A stretch of DNA of 64,000 nucleotides from Treponema bryantii. GTDB lineage: Bacteria; Spirochaetota; Spirochaetia; Treponematales; Treponemataceae. The notes beneath the pieces are model-generated. The model searched no databases. It saw only the letters and a program-made list of their open reading frames with translations, and was not told where the DNA came from. Numbering within the stretch: position 1 is the first letter of the stretch; each line of letters starts with the position of its first letter. Shown in pieces: positions 1-7,274 of the stretch. The position numbers and the translations under genes are program-made. The stretch covers positions 3,286,001-3,350,000 of the forward strand of contig NZ_AP025286.1 in assembly GCF_036492245.1 (NCBI RefSeq). Direction: 5' to 3'.

Positions 1-1
1 T

Positions 2-1036
2 TCTGAAAACCTCAATATAGCGCAACCTGCTTCCTTCATTGTAATGATTGTTGAGTTTGGATTATTCCTTAATACAATTATTTACGTTATAAGAAGTGGA
101 CGACCGCCTTCAGCAAATAATCTTTTTTACAGAACTCTTTATGGTCTGATGGTTATTGCATCGGCACAGCTTTTTATTTATTCCACATACCACAAAAGAA
201 GAGGAATTCATTTTAAGCGTTTTGCATTAGACTCAAGTATTATTATTTTCTTTCTCTCTGTTATTGCTTTTGGAATTTGCATTTCTATTAAAGATTATAT
301 TCATGGTGAACAGATCCTGGTTTTTATTACTATAGAACTTTTTGTTGCCTGTCTTTTTATGGTTAAACCATATCTTGCAATTATACTGATAACTATTCCT
401 TTTACTATTTTTTATTTCATGATGGCATCAGCTAACGGTATTTCTAACGCAACAAGAATAAACTATCCGGTCATTATGTTTTTCTTTATTCTTGTAAATA
501 TTGCACACTATCAGCAGTTTCTGAGAATTGCAAATCATAATGTTGTAAATCACGCCCTCGCAGAACAATTGCGTAATGCATCCCGCTACGACTTCCTTAC
601 TAAACTTAAAAATCGAACTGCCTTAAACATGGATTTTGAAGATTCTGATAATCCTTACTTAAATTCTCATTTTATTGTTATGCTCACAGATATTGATGAT
701 TTTAAGATTTATAACGATACAAAGGGACATAATTTTGGCGATGAATTACTCAAGAGACTAGCTTCAATCATGCAGAATAATTTTGGAAAAACACATTGCT
801 ATCGTTATGGTGGCGATGAATATCTGATTGTGCTTCCTGAAATCAGAGAAGACCTGTTCCTTGAAAAAATCAGAATCGCAAAAGAATGCACTAAGAATGA
901 ATTTCATTTCAGTGGCGGCTATACCCACGGTTATGTAAGTTCAGCTAAAGATCTGCATCACCTTATCAATATTGCCGACAAGAATCTCTATGATGCCAAA
1001 GGTTCCGGTAAAAATCAGGTAATTGGAAAGTTTTAA
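2..1036 (+). CDS. Membrane GGDEF protein (diguanylate cyclase), 5' partial
   Basis: Probable diguanylate cyclase making c-di-GMP from two GTP at the inner membrane. The first half is very hydrophobic, with about five or six membrane helices and no recognisable ligand-binding domain. The second half is a GGDEF domain: an LTKLKNR-type entry, a metal-binding LTDIDDFK stretch and an intact GGDEY signature in RYGGDEYLIVLPE. No RxxD inhibitory site is obvious before the signature. The reading frame is open to the left edge without a stop, and residues before the first ATG (base 44) continue the first hydrophobic helix, so the gene very likely begins outside the window. It ends at a bidirectional terminator it shares with the convergent ketosynthase gene. 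The cyclase call is firm; the input signal is unknown. Confidence 0.85.
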   Translation, partial: SENLNIAQPASFIVMIVEFGLFLNTIIYVIRSGRPPSANNLFYRTLYGLMVIASAQLFIYSTYHKRRGIHFKRFALDSSIIIFFLSVIAFGICISIKDYIHGEQILVFITIELFVACLFMVKPYLAIILITIPFTIFYFMMASANGISNATRINYPVIMFFFILVNIAHYQQFLRIANHNVVNHALAEQLRNASRYDFLTKLKNRTALNMDFEDSDNPYLNSHFIVMLTDIDDFKIYNDTKGHNFGDELLKRLASIMQNNFGKTHCYRYGGDEYLIVLPEIREDLFLEKIRIAKECTKNEFHFSGGYTHGYVSSAKDLHHLINIADKNLYDAKGSGKNQVIGKF

Positions 1037-1043
1037 TTGTACA

Positions 1044-1107
1044 TAAAAAAAGCCGCCAGTGGTTGAGAGATGCTAAGCATCGTATCTAATCCGCCGACGG
1101 CTCTTTT
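1044..1107. terminator. Bidirectional terminator between convergent genes
   Basis: An AGCCG/CGGCT outer stem is flanked by an A-run on the left and a T-run on the right, with an inner GATGC/GCATC hairpin. It lies between the stop codons of the GGDEF gene and the convergent ketosynthase gene, so it can serve both. Confidence 0.65.
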
Positions 1108-1123
1108 ATAAATGTTTGAATGT

Positions 1124-2392
1124 TTACTGATTATTCCACTTCTTGAAAATCAATGATGTGTTTACACCACCGAATGCGAAGTTATTAGCCATAACGTATT
1201 CTGCATCGATGTTGCGTCCTTCACCCTGTATGTAGTCGAGTGGAGCACACTCTGGATCTACATTTACGAGGTTTACATTTGGATGGAACCAACCTTCGTT
1301 CATCATGTTGATTGTAAGCCAGCTTTCTACACAACCGCAGGCACCGAGGATGTGTCCAATGTATGATTTAGTAGAGCTGATTGGTACAGCGCGACCGAAT
1401 GCCTTGTAAACAGCCTGAGTTTCGGAAATGTCTCCGTGAGGAGTTGCAGTTCCATGAGCGTTTACATAAGCAATCTGATCCTTTGAAATACCAGCATCTT
1501 CAATTGCCATTTCAAGACATTTTGCCTGAGTTTCGCTGTTTGGAGATGTGATGTGTGAACCGTCCATATTTGTTGCAAAGCCTGCAATTTCGCAGTAAAT
1601 CTTTGCACCGCGTTTTACAGCATGCTCAAGGTCTTCCAGAATCAAAGTACCGGCACCCTCGCCAATTACAAGACCATCTCGATCTTTGTCGAAGCACTTA
1701 GGAGTAGCTTCTGGAGTTTTATTCATGCAGGATGTTGCACCAAGCGTATCAAAAATTGCAGCGTCTGGAGCAGAAAGCTCTTCTGCACCACCGCAAATCA
1801 TAATTTCCTGTCGTCCGTCTTCTATTGCTTCATAGCCGTAACCAATAGACTGTGAACCGGAAGTACAGGCTGTATCAGTAATAATAACACGGCCGCGAAT
1901 CTGCCAGTAAACGCTCATGTTGCAGGCATTAGTCTGTGGCATAGCCTTGATGTAGGTCTGGCTGTTGAGGTGCGAAGAATCCCCAGTTTCAACCATTTTT
2001 GCAAGGTCACCGATGGCATCCATACTTCCCATACAGGTTCCATAAGCAATACCGGTGCGGCCGTTCTTGAGTTCTTCAATTACATCATCACCGTCTTCTG
2101 CAAGCAGGCCTGCCATGGCAAGAGCGTCGTGTGTAGAAAGAAGTCCCAGCAAAGCAACGCGTCCCATTCCGCGAACCTTCTTGCGAGGGAAGCTAGGCAG
2201 CTCCTCATCAAAAGGACAAGCCAGACGGGTATTCATTTTTGTGTAGCGTTCCCATTCCGGCATATAGCGGATTTTATTTTTACAGGTTTTTAAATTTGCA
2301 TAAGCAGTTTCCCAGTCGCGCCCAAGCGCAGAAACCATACCGCCGCCAGTAACAACAACACGGCGTTTTCCATTTGGTTTTGTGAATTCCAT
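1124..2392 (-). CDS. Beta-ketoacyl-ACP synthase, ApeR/FabF-like
   Basis: Condensing enzyme of the FabF/KAS II type (422 residues) that elongates ACP-bound acyl chains with malonyl-ACP. The full Cys-His-His triad is visible: Cys176 in DTACTSGS, His313 in NAHGTATPHGD and His347 in IGHILGACG, so it should be active rather than a chain-length factor. The N-terminal RRVVVTGGGMVSALG and the RKKVRGMGRVALL segment resemble the ApeR ketosynthase of aryl-polyene clusters more than housekeeping FabF. It is the last gene of a minus-strand series that also holds a ketoreductase, a dehydratase, a second ketosynthase and a lipoprotein in aryl-polyene order. No ACP gene is adjacent. The ketosynthase call is firm; the ApeR assignment rests on synteny and my recall of the family. 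A housekeeping FabF is the alternative. Confidence 0.85.
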   Translation of the reverse strand: MEFTKPNGKRRVVVTGGGMVSALGRDWETAYANLKTCKNKIRYMPEWERYTKMNTRLACPFDEELPSFPRKKVRGMGRVALLGLLSTHDALAMAGLLAEDGDDVIEELKNGRTGIAYGTCMGSMDAIGDLAKMVETGDSSHLNSQTYIKAMPQTNACNMSVYWQIRGRVIITDTACTSGSQSIGYGYEAIEDGRQEIMICGGAEELSAPDAAIFDTLGATSCMNKTPEATPKCFDKDRDGLVIGEGAGTLILEDLEHAVKRGAKIYCEIAGFATNMDGSHITSPNSETQAKCLEMAIEDAGISKDQIAYVNAHGTATPHGDISETQAVYKAFGRAVPISSTKSYIGHILGACGCVESWLTINMMNEGWFHPNVNLVNVDPECAPLDYIQGEGRNIDAEYVMANNFAFGGVNTSLIFKKWNNQ

Positions 2393-2487
2393 TTTTTATA
2401 CTCCCAAAAAAGGTCAAAATGACCATAAAAATCAAGTAATATGGCAAGGATACTCTAAAAAGCAATAAAAGACAACTAAGCTGATTT

Positions 2488-3918
2488 TTAGAACTTCTTT
2501 AATGCTCCATGTCCCGGATAAATCACATAATCTGAGTATTTTCTTACAAGATATTCACGGGCTTCCTTAGCAAGAGCTGCATCTGAATCAACACCAGTCA
2601 TTAAGAATGGTGCCAGTGCGTTAAACTCTTTCTGGTCATCTGAGAAGCCCTTTATGTTTACGTAAATATCTCCACTGAAAACGATTTTCAGTTCATCACA
2701 GACAATTACAGTATCTCCGCGAACGTGACCACCCTTTCCTTCATAAAAATCAAAACGTTTACCGGCAAAGAAATGACTTCCTATATGCTCAAGAACTTCA
2801 TCGCCAGTACGACGGCCAACAGCAATACACTTTTCAAGAGCCGGCGGCTCATATCCGGAAATTATACGGCTGAGTTTGCAATAAGGTTCATGCAGAGGAT
2901 TCTGTTCACGGAAATTCGGTTTACCCTCAACTTCAAGCGCAAAATTATCATAGCAGCTGCCACTCATATAAATTGCATCAAACTCGGAATGCAGCCCCAC
3001 ATGATCCAGGTCGCCATGTGTAATAAAGGCAGATTTTTTGAGTGTTGAATAATTATGGAAAAGCTCTTTGAACAAGGCCACCATTTCGGAACGATAGCAG
3101 GCAAATCCGCTGTCTATAAAAAGCAATTCATCATCACTTTGAATAACATAGGTATTACTGCCACACGAAGGTTCTATCATAAAAAGAGTAAGCTTATCGT
3201 TAAGTGTATAAAACGAAACAAGAGGATTAAAGTTTTCACCTTTTCGTTCACGGACAAAACTTGCAAACCGGCGGATATAATCAAAAGTCTTTAACGGAGA
3301 TTTTTTCTGCTCATCAAGAATCTGCATCATACGATTGGCATAAATCAAAACCTTGTTTGTCTGTTTCTGATTCAGATTCAAAATTGAACGCATCTCATTG
3401 GCAAAGGTAACATAGAAAACTGTACCATCAAGAAGACGGTCGGTTACTTCGTAGTCCAGGATTTTGATTTCACAAATCTGAGAAATCTCATCAATAAGGG
3501 CTCGAATCTCTGATGTATTTTCAATCAGAAGGCCCATTTTAAAATACTGAACGCCCGTTCCATTTTCCTGCGAACTGATATATGAAATATTTACCTTATG
3601 TGAATTCAAAATCTCCAGAACAGGAAGCACTGCGCCGCTTACATCCGGCAGAGTCAGGACAATCATCAGAATCTGACTCTCATTTGTACTATCTGTAAGG
3701 TAGCCGCATTCTGCGAGTTCAGCTTTAATCTGATTATGCTGCTCATCATTTGCCGCAACTTCAATAAAAAGCGTATGGAGATCTACCGCCTTGTTGTAAT
3801 TAACTCGGACAATATTTCCTCCATGGCGGGCAATAATCTGGCTGGCTACAAGAAATGCTCCAACTTTATCTGGCATTCTGGTTACATAAGTTTTCTTCAT
3901 ATCGATAGGATTATACAT
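2488..3918 (-). CDS. Two ACT domains fused to a metallo-beta-lactamase-fold hydrolase
   Basis: Protein of 476 residues with an unusual layout. Residues about 8-78 and 83-155 each look like ACT domains, the small-molecule-binding fold of amino-acid sensors, with 'PDKVGAFLVASQIIARHGGNI' style helices split across the repeat. A linker follows, and residues about 235-476 form a metallo-beta-lactamase domain with the metal motif HGDLDH at 301-306, a later SGD and a terminal YPGHG. The hydrolase substrate cannot be told from sequence; effector binding by the ACT pair is inference. The start at 3918 is preceded closely by AAAGGA; an in-frame ATG at 3900 is possible. It sits between an ApeQ-like reductase region and the ApeR-like ketosynthase, in the same orientation, with about 95 bases to the latter. 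It has no signal peptide, so it is likely cytosolic. Confidence 0.75.
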   Translation of the reverse strand: MYNPIDMKKTYVTRMPDKVGAFLVASQIIARHGGNIVRVNYNKAVDLHTLFIEVAANDEQHNQIKAELAECGYLTDSTNESQILMIVLTLPDVSGAVLPVLEILNSHKVNISYISSQENGTGVQYFKMGLLIENTSEIRALIDEISQICEIKILDYEVTDRLLDGTVFYVTFANEMRSILNLNQKQTNKVLIYANRMMQILDEQKKSPLKTFDYIRRFASFVRERKGENFNPLVSFYTLNDKLTLFMIEPSCGSNTYVIQSDDELLFIDSGFACYRSEMVALFKELFHNYSTLKKSAFITHGDLDHVGLHSEFDAIYMSGSCYDNFALEVEGKPNFREQNPLHEPYCKLSRIISGYEPPALEKCIAVGRRTGDEVLEHIGSHFFAGKRFDFYEGKGGHVRGDTVIVCDELKIVFSGDIYVNIKGFSDDQKEFNALAPFLMTGVDSDAALAKEAREYLVRKYSDYVIYPGHGALKKF

Positions 3919-4101
3919 AGTCCTTTCAACTTGGACAACTTACATTTTCTTTTTAATTAAAACTGTGATATAAAAAAGAACATGAAAAAACAGTTGTCGC
4001 AATTCTTATTGCGCTGCAGCATATGATTAAAGACAGAGAAAGCCACTCATCTCATGGAAATGGTGGCAGTTCTTCGTCATCAGGAAATTAATTCCGTCAT
4101 A

Positions 4102-4773
4102 TTATTTCATTACATAAAACATATTGCGGTATAACGGCATTTTAAGCATCGAAGTATTCCAGAGTTTTTTGAATTCTGAAACTGGAACTGTACGATTGTA
4201 ATAATTGCCGTTATCCTCAACATTTACCCAGTCTTTTATTGAATCTGCAAAATAGATATTCTCTTCATCATAACCTGTTATACAGGCAAAATGTAAATAA
4301 CTTTTTCCTACAAACGAACGGATTACAACTATTACAGGCTTTCCACGAGCGATTTCATTTTGTAATGCAGCAAAATTTCCTGTGCAGGCTGTCATTTTTA
4401 TTCCACGTTTCTTAAAAAACCCTGTAATTCCTTTTGGAAAAGCAATGCCACCTTTCATCTGAAAAGGAACATCTTTAAAGGCTTCTTCCCCATTTATAGA
4501 TTCACCTGAATGTCTAAGAACAAAGGCAGAAGAATACCCTGCACATCCTCCACCCTGCTGAAATTCAAAATAAGAATTATCTGCAGTTTTAACAGTGTTT
4601 GAAGCTGGACTAACAAAGAACTTTGAGAATTTTGCTTTACGGTTAAAATGCGGCTTAAGAGGGCCCATCAGAATAATATTTACAATTGTTGTAATAACAA
4701 AAGCAGTCAAAAGAAATTTCACAATCTCATATACAATTTTTCCTGGCATAGAGCCTCCTTTAGTTTTAGCCAT
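4102..4773 (-). CDS. Membrane-anchored C39-like cysteine peptidase-fold protein
   Basis: Protein of 223 residues with one N-terminal membrane helix (about residues 15-37) and an exported papain-like domain resembling the peptidase C39-like family. Candidate catalytic residues are Cys77 in QQGGGCAGYSS, His161 in YLHFACITGYD and Asp177 in FADS, in the right order and spacing for C39. Typical C39 domains clip double-glycine leaders, but this one has no ABC transporter partner and is more like stand-alone C39-like proteins of unknown substrate. The chosen ATG at 4773 has GGAGG five bases upstream; a second ATG at 4749 also has AAGGAGG four bases before it, so two starts are possible. A GTG at 4785 lies inside the first ribosome site and is unlikely. 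The fold call is moderate; the substrate is unknown. Confidence 0.65.
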   Translation of the reverse strand: MAKTKGGSMPGKIVYEIVKFLLTAFVITTIVNIILMGPLKPHFNRKAKFSKFFVSPASNTVKTADNSYFEFQQGGGCAGYSSAFVLRHSGESINGEEAFKDVPFQMKGGIAFPKGITGFFKKRGIKMTACTGNFAALQNEIARGKPVIVVIRSFVGKSYLHFACITGYDEENIYFADSIKDWVNVEDNGNYYNRTVPVSEFKKLWNTSMLKMPLYRNMFYVMK

Positions 4774-4895
4774 ATAATCCTCCACTTGTGTTTAATTCAG
4801 TTTATGCTTTTATAATAGGAGCAAAAAACTGAGAACACAATGGGGTTTCAGGTAAGTTGCATTTTCTATAGGGTAAGATATAAAATTTTCAGGGT

Positions 4896-4924
4896 AAAAA
4901 AAAGGCTACACCTTAAGTGCAGCC
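4896..4924 (-). terminator. Intrinsic terminator downstream of the ketoreductase
   Basis: On the minus strand, GGCTGCAC and GTGTAGCC form an eight-pair stem with one G-U and a five-base loop, followed by eight T. It lies just after the FabG-type stop, so transcription from upstream should largely end before the C39-like gene. Confidence 0.8.
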
Positions 4925-4952
4925 CTTTTAATAGCAATCTTTAGATTATAGA

Positions 4953-5705
4953 TTACATACCACCATCAATTTCGATTACCTGACGTGTAATGTAAGCAGC
5001 GCCTTCGCTCAAAAGGAATACTGCAGCAGCAGCGATTTCTTCTGGTTTTCCGGCACGTCCCATTGGGATTGTCTGCATGATGATGTCATATACTTCCGGG
5101 CGGATAGCCTTAGTCATATCAGTTTCGATTACACCTGGTGCAATTGCGTTACAAGTGATTCCACGACCTGCAAGTTCTACAGCCAAAGCCTTTGTAGCAC
5201 CGATGATACCAGCTTTAGAAGCACTGTAGTTAGACTGTCCGCGGTTTCCGTGAACTCCACTTACAGAAGAAATTGTGATAATACGTCCACCGCGCTTGTT
5301 CTTGCGGCTTGCCATTGGCATCAAAAGTGGGTTGATTACATTGTAGAAGCTGTCGAGGTTTGTATGAATAACCTTGTCCCAGTCTTCGCCACTCATAGCA
5401 ACAAATGTATTATCGCGGGTAACACCAGCGTTATTTACGATTCCCCAGAGAACTCCGTGCTTTGCGCTCAATTCGCTGAGCTTAGCTTTACAGTCTTCGC
5501 GGTTTGAAACATCAAACTGAATCAGTTCGCCCTGTCCACCGGCAGCCTGAATCTGAGCAAGAGTTTCTTCAGCCTTACCCTGACTTCCATTGTAGTGACA
5601 GATTACATAATATCCGGCCTTAGCAGCCTCAACAGCGATTGCGCGGCCAATTCCACCGCTGGCACCAGTTACGAGAACTTTCTTATCAGCATTAACGTTT
5701 TCCAT
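4953..5705 (-). CDS. 3-oxoacyl-ACP reductase, FabG/ApeQ-like
   Basis: Short-chain dehydrogenase (250 residues) that reduces 3-oxoacyl-ACP to 3-hydroxyacyl-ACP with NADPH. The Rossmann motif TGASGGIG is at 13-20, NNAG near 91-94, and the catalytic set is Asn116, Ser147, Tyr160 and Lys164 (YSASK). Length is normal for FabG. AGGAG lies about eight bases before the ATG. In transcription order it follows the GH3/symporter pair and precedes the C39-like and ACT-MBL genes and the second ketosynthase. With those genes ignored, it falls exactly between dehydratase and ketosynthase, as ApeQ does in aryl-polyene clusters. The enzyme class is firm; the pathway is inferred from context. Housekeeping FabG remains possible. 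Confidence 0.88.
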   Translation of the reverse strand: MENVNADKKVLVTGASGGIGRAIAVEAAKAGYYVICHYNGSQGKAEETLAQIQAAGGQGELIQFDVSNREDCKAKLSELSAKHGVLWGIVNNAGVTRDNTFVAMSGEDWDKVIHTNLDSFYNVINPLLMPMASRKNKRGGRIITISSVSGVHGNRGQSNYSASKAGIIGATKALAVELAGRGITCNAIAPGVIETDMTKAIRPEVYDIIMQTIPMGRAGKPEEIAAAAVFLLSEGAAYITRQVIEIDGGM

Positions 5706-5819
5706 TTTGTTTACTCCTGTTAAAGGCCTGTCCGGCCGTTTTAATCATCTTATTATGACATTTTTGACAGATTTTGTCACCCATCATATCATTCTATTAA
5801 CAATCTATTATCATTCAAT

Positions 5820-7253
5820 TTATTTCTTTAATTCAGAACAGATTCTCTCATATTCCTTTTCATCAATTTTATACTTCTTCTCAAGAATCAGCCATGCCGC
5901 AACAAGCGCAATAAAAGGAATCAGAGTGATTCCAAGACGCAGAACAAAAAGCTGTCCGCCGGTCGCACCAGAAATATACTGATCTGCAAGAGTCAGAACT
6001 TCCTGAGATGACATTTCGCCAGTTCCAGCCTTAACTTCAAGCGCACTCACACTCTGACTTATTGCATAAATGCCGCTTATAATCAGAACAAGATTTACAA
6101 TTCCCTGATTGATTGCAGTTGAAAGCTTTGCAGAAAAAGAACGTACCGTAGAAATAATTGAATCGTGTCTCTCGTGGAATTTATATTCATCATATTCAAT
6201 TGTGTTGTTCAGCATAACCAGAAGCACAAGATTAAAAAGCCCCTGGCAGAAGAAAATCACAAAGCCCGAAATATTGATGAGAAGACGGCTCTTAGGAAGA
6301 ATATATCCGGTTAGCAAAAGAATCAGATAACCGGTTCCAATCACAATAGTGATTAAACGGAGTATCTGGCGACGGGTCATGCCTTTTGTAAAAAACGGGA
6401 AAGCAATCTGAGAAAACAGCGTTCCAAGCCCGTACATTACAGTGAACAGGAACACAAGATTTCCACCCTCGGAATAGCCGAACTCAAAATAGAAAAAGTT
6501 CATGCCAAACATCAAAAGAAGATTTGTTCCGATATTAAAAAGCAGCGACGCAATTCCCGCAGGAATGAGCTGATCGTTTCTGGTAAAAATCTTGAACATG
6601 TCTTTGAGGGAGAGTGAGTCTGCGTGCTCTGCAGCTTCGTGATGTCGCTCGCGCACGCCAAGAACGGTAATCATCTGAAAACCTATAAAGCACAGCGCAA
6701 CAATAAGCGCCGTAACTCTGTAAGCATTCACCGCATTTCCCGCAATCACCGTAGGAACAATTCCCGCAACACTAAACTGACCGATGCAGATAAAAATGCT
6801 CATCAGCGTAACAAGAATATTTCGCTCGCCCGCATCACTCGAAAGAGAAGGCAGCATTCCCCAGTACGCAATATCGTTCATTGTGTAGGTCATTCCCCAC
6901 AACAGATAACTGATACCAAAGAACACTACAAAGCCCCAGCCTTCCGGCCGGATTGTAAACAGAGCAAGAATTACTGCCGCGTTCAAAACCGAACCCGCAA
7001 GAATCCACGGCTTATACTTTCCGGCCTTGAAGTGGCAGTTTTCAATTATGATTCCCATGAGCGGATCATTAATGGCATCCCAGATAAGGCAGATTACAAT
7101 GATTGCCGAAATCACACCGAACTGCGCAACTGTAAGCTTCATTGTATACTGAATGTAAGTCATCAGATACATACTCACAAGAGCGTATGCAGCATCGCGG
7201 CCGGTTGCTCCAATTGAATAAGACCATTTTGTTCTGTTATCAAGCTTTTCCAT
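5820..7253 (-). CDS. GPH-family sugar:cation symporter (MFS)
   Basis: Integral membrane transporter of 477 residues with about twelve hydrophobic helices, of the glycoside-pentoside-hexuronide:cation symporter type. The N-terminal SYSIGATGRDAAYALV helix and the early DAINDPLMG motif are characteristic of the family. It probably brings beta-glucosides or short oligosaccharides into the cell with a cation. It begins 21 bases after the stop of the GH3 beta-glucosidase and should be co-transcribed, giving an import-and-cleave pair. The pair sits between ApeP-like and ApeQ-like genes and looks like an insertion there. The family is clear; the sugar specificity is inferred only from the neighbour. 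Confidence 0.85.
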   Translation of the reverse strand: MEKLDNRTKWSYSIGATGRDAAYALVSMYLMTYIQYTMKLTVAQFGVISAIIVICLIWDAINDPLMGIIIENCHFKAGKYKPWILAGSVLNAAVILALFTIRPEGWGFVVFFGISYLLWGMTYTMNDIAYWGMLPSLSSDAGERNILVTLMSIFICIGQFSVAGIVPTVIAGNAVNAYRVTALIVALCFIGFQMITVLGVRERHHEAAEHADSLSLKDMFKIFTRNDQLIPAGIASLLFNIGTNLLLMFGMNFFYFEFGYSEGGNLVFLFTVMYGLGTLFSQIAFPFFTKGMTRRQILRLITIVIGTGYLILLLTGYILPKSRLLINISGFVIFFCQGLFNLVLLVMLNNTIEYDEYKFHERHDSIISTVRSFSAKLSTAINQGIVNLVLIISGIYAISQSVSALEVKAGTGEMSSQEVLTLADQYISGATGGQLFVLRLGITLIPFIALVAAWLILEKKYKIDEKEYERICSELKK

Positions 7254-7274
7254 TTTTTACATCCTGCTAAGCTG

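Noticed and set aside
6624-7217. Plus-strand open frame of 197 codons opposite the GPH symporter
   Set aside because: Highly basic, His/Asn/Arg-rich translation, as expected from antisense of a membrane protein. No start signal.
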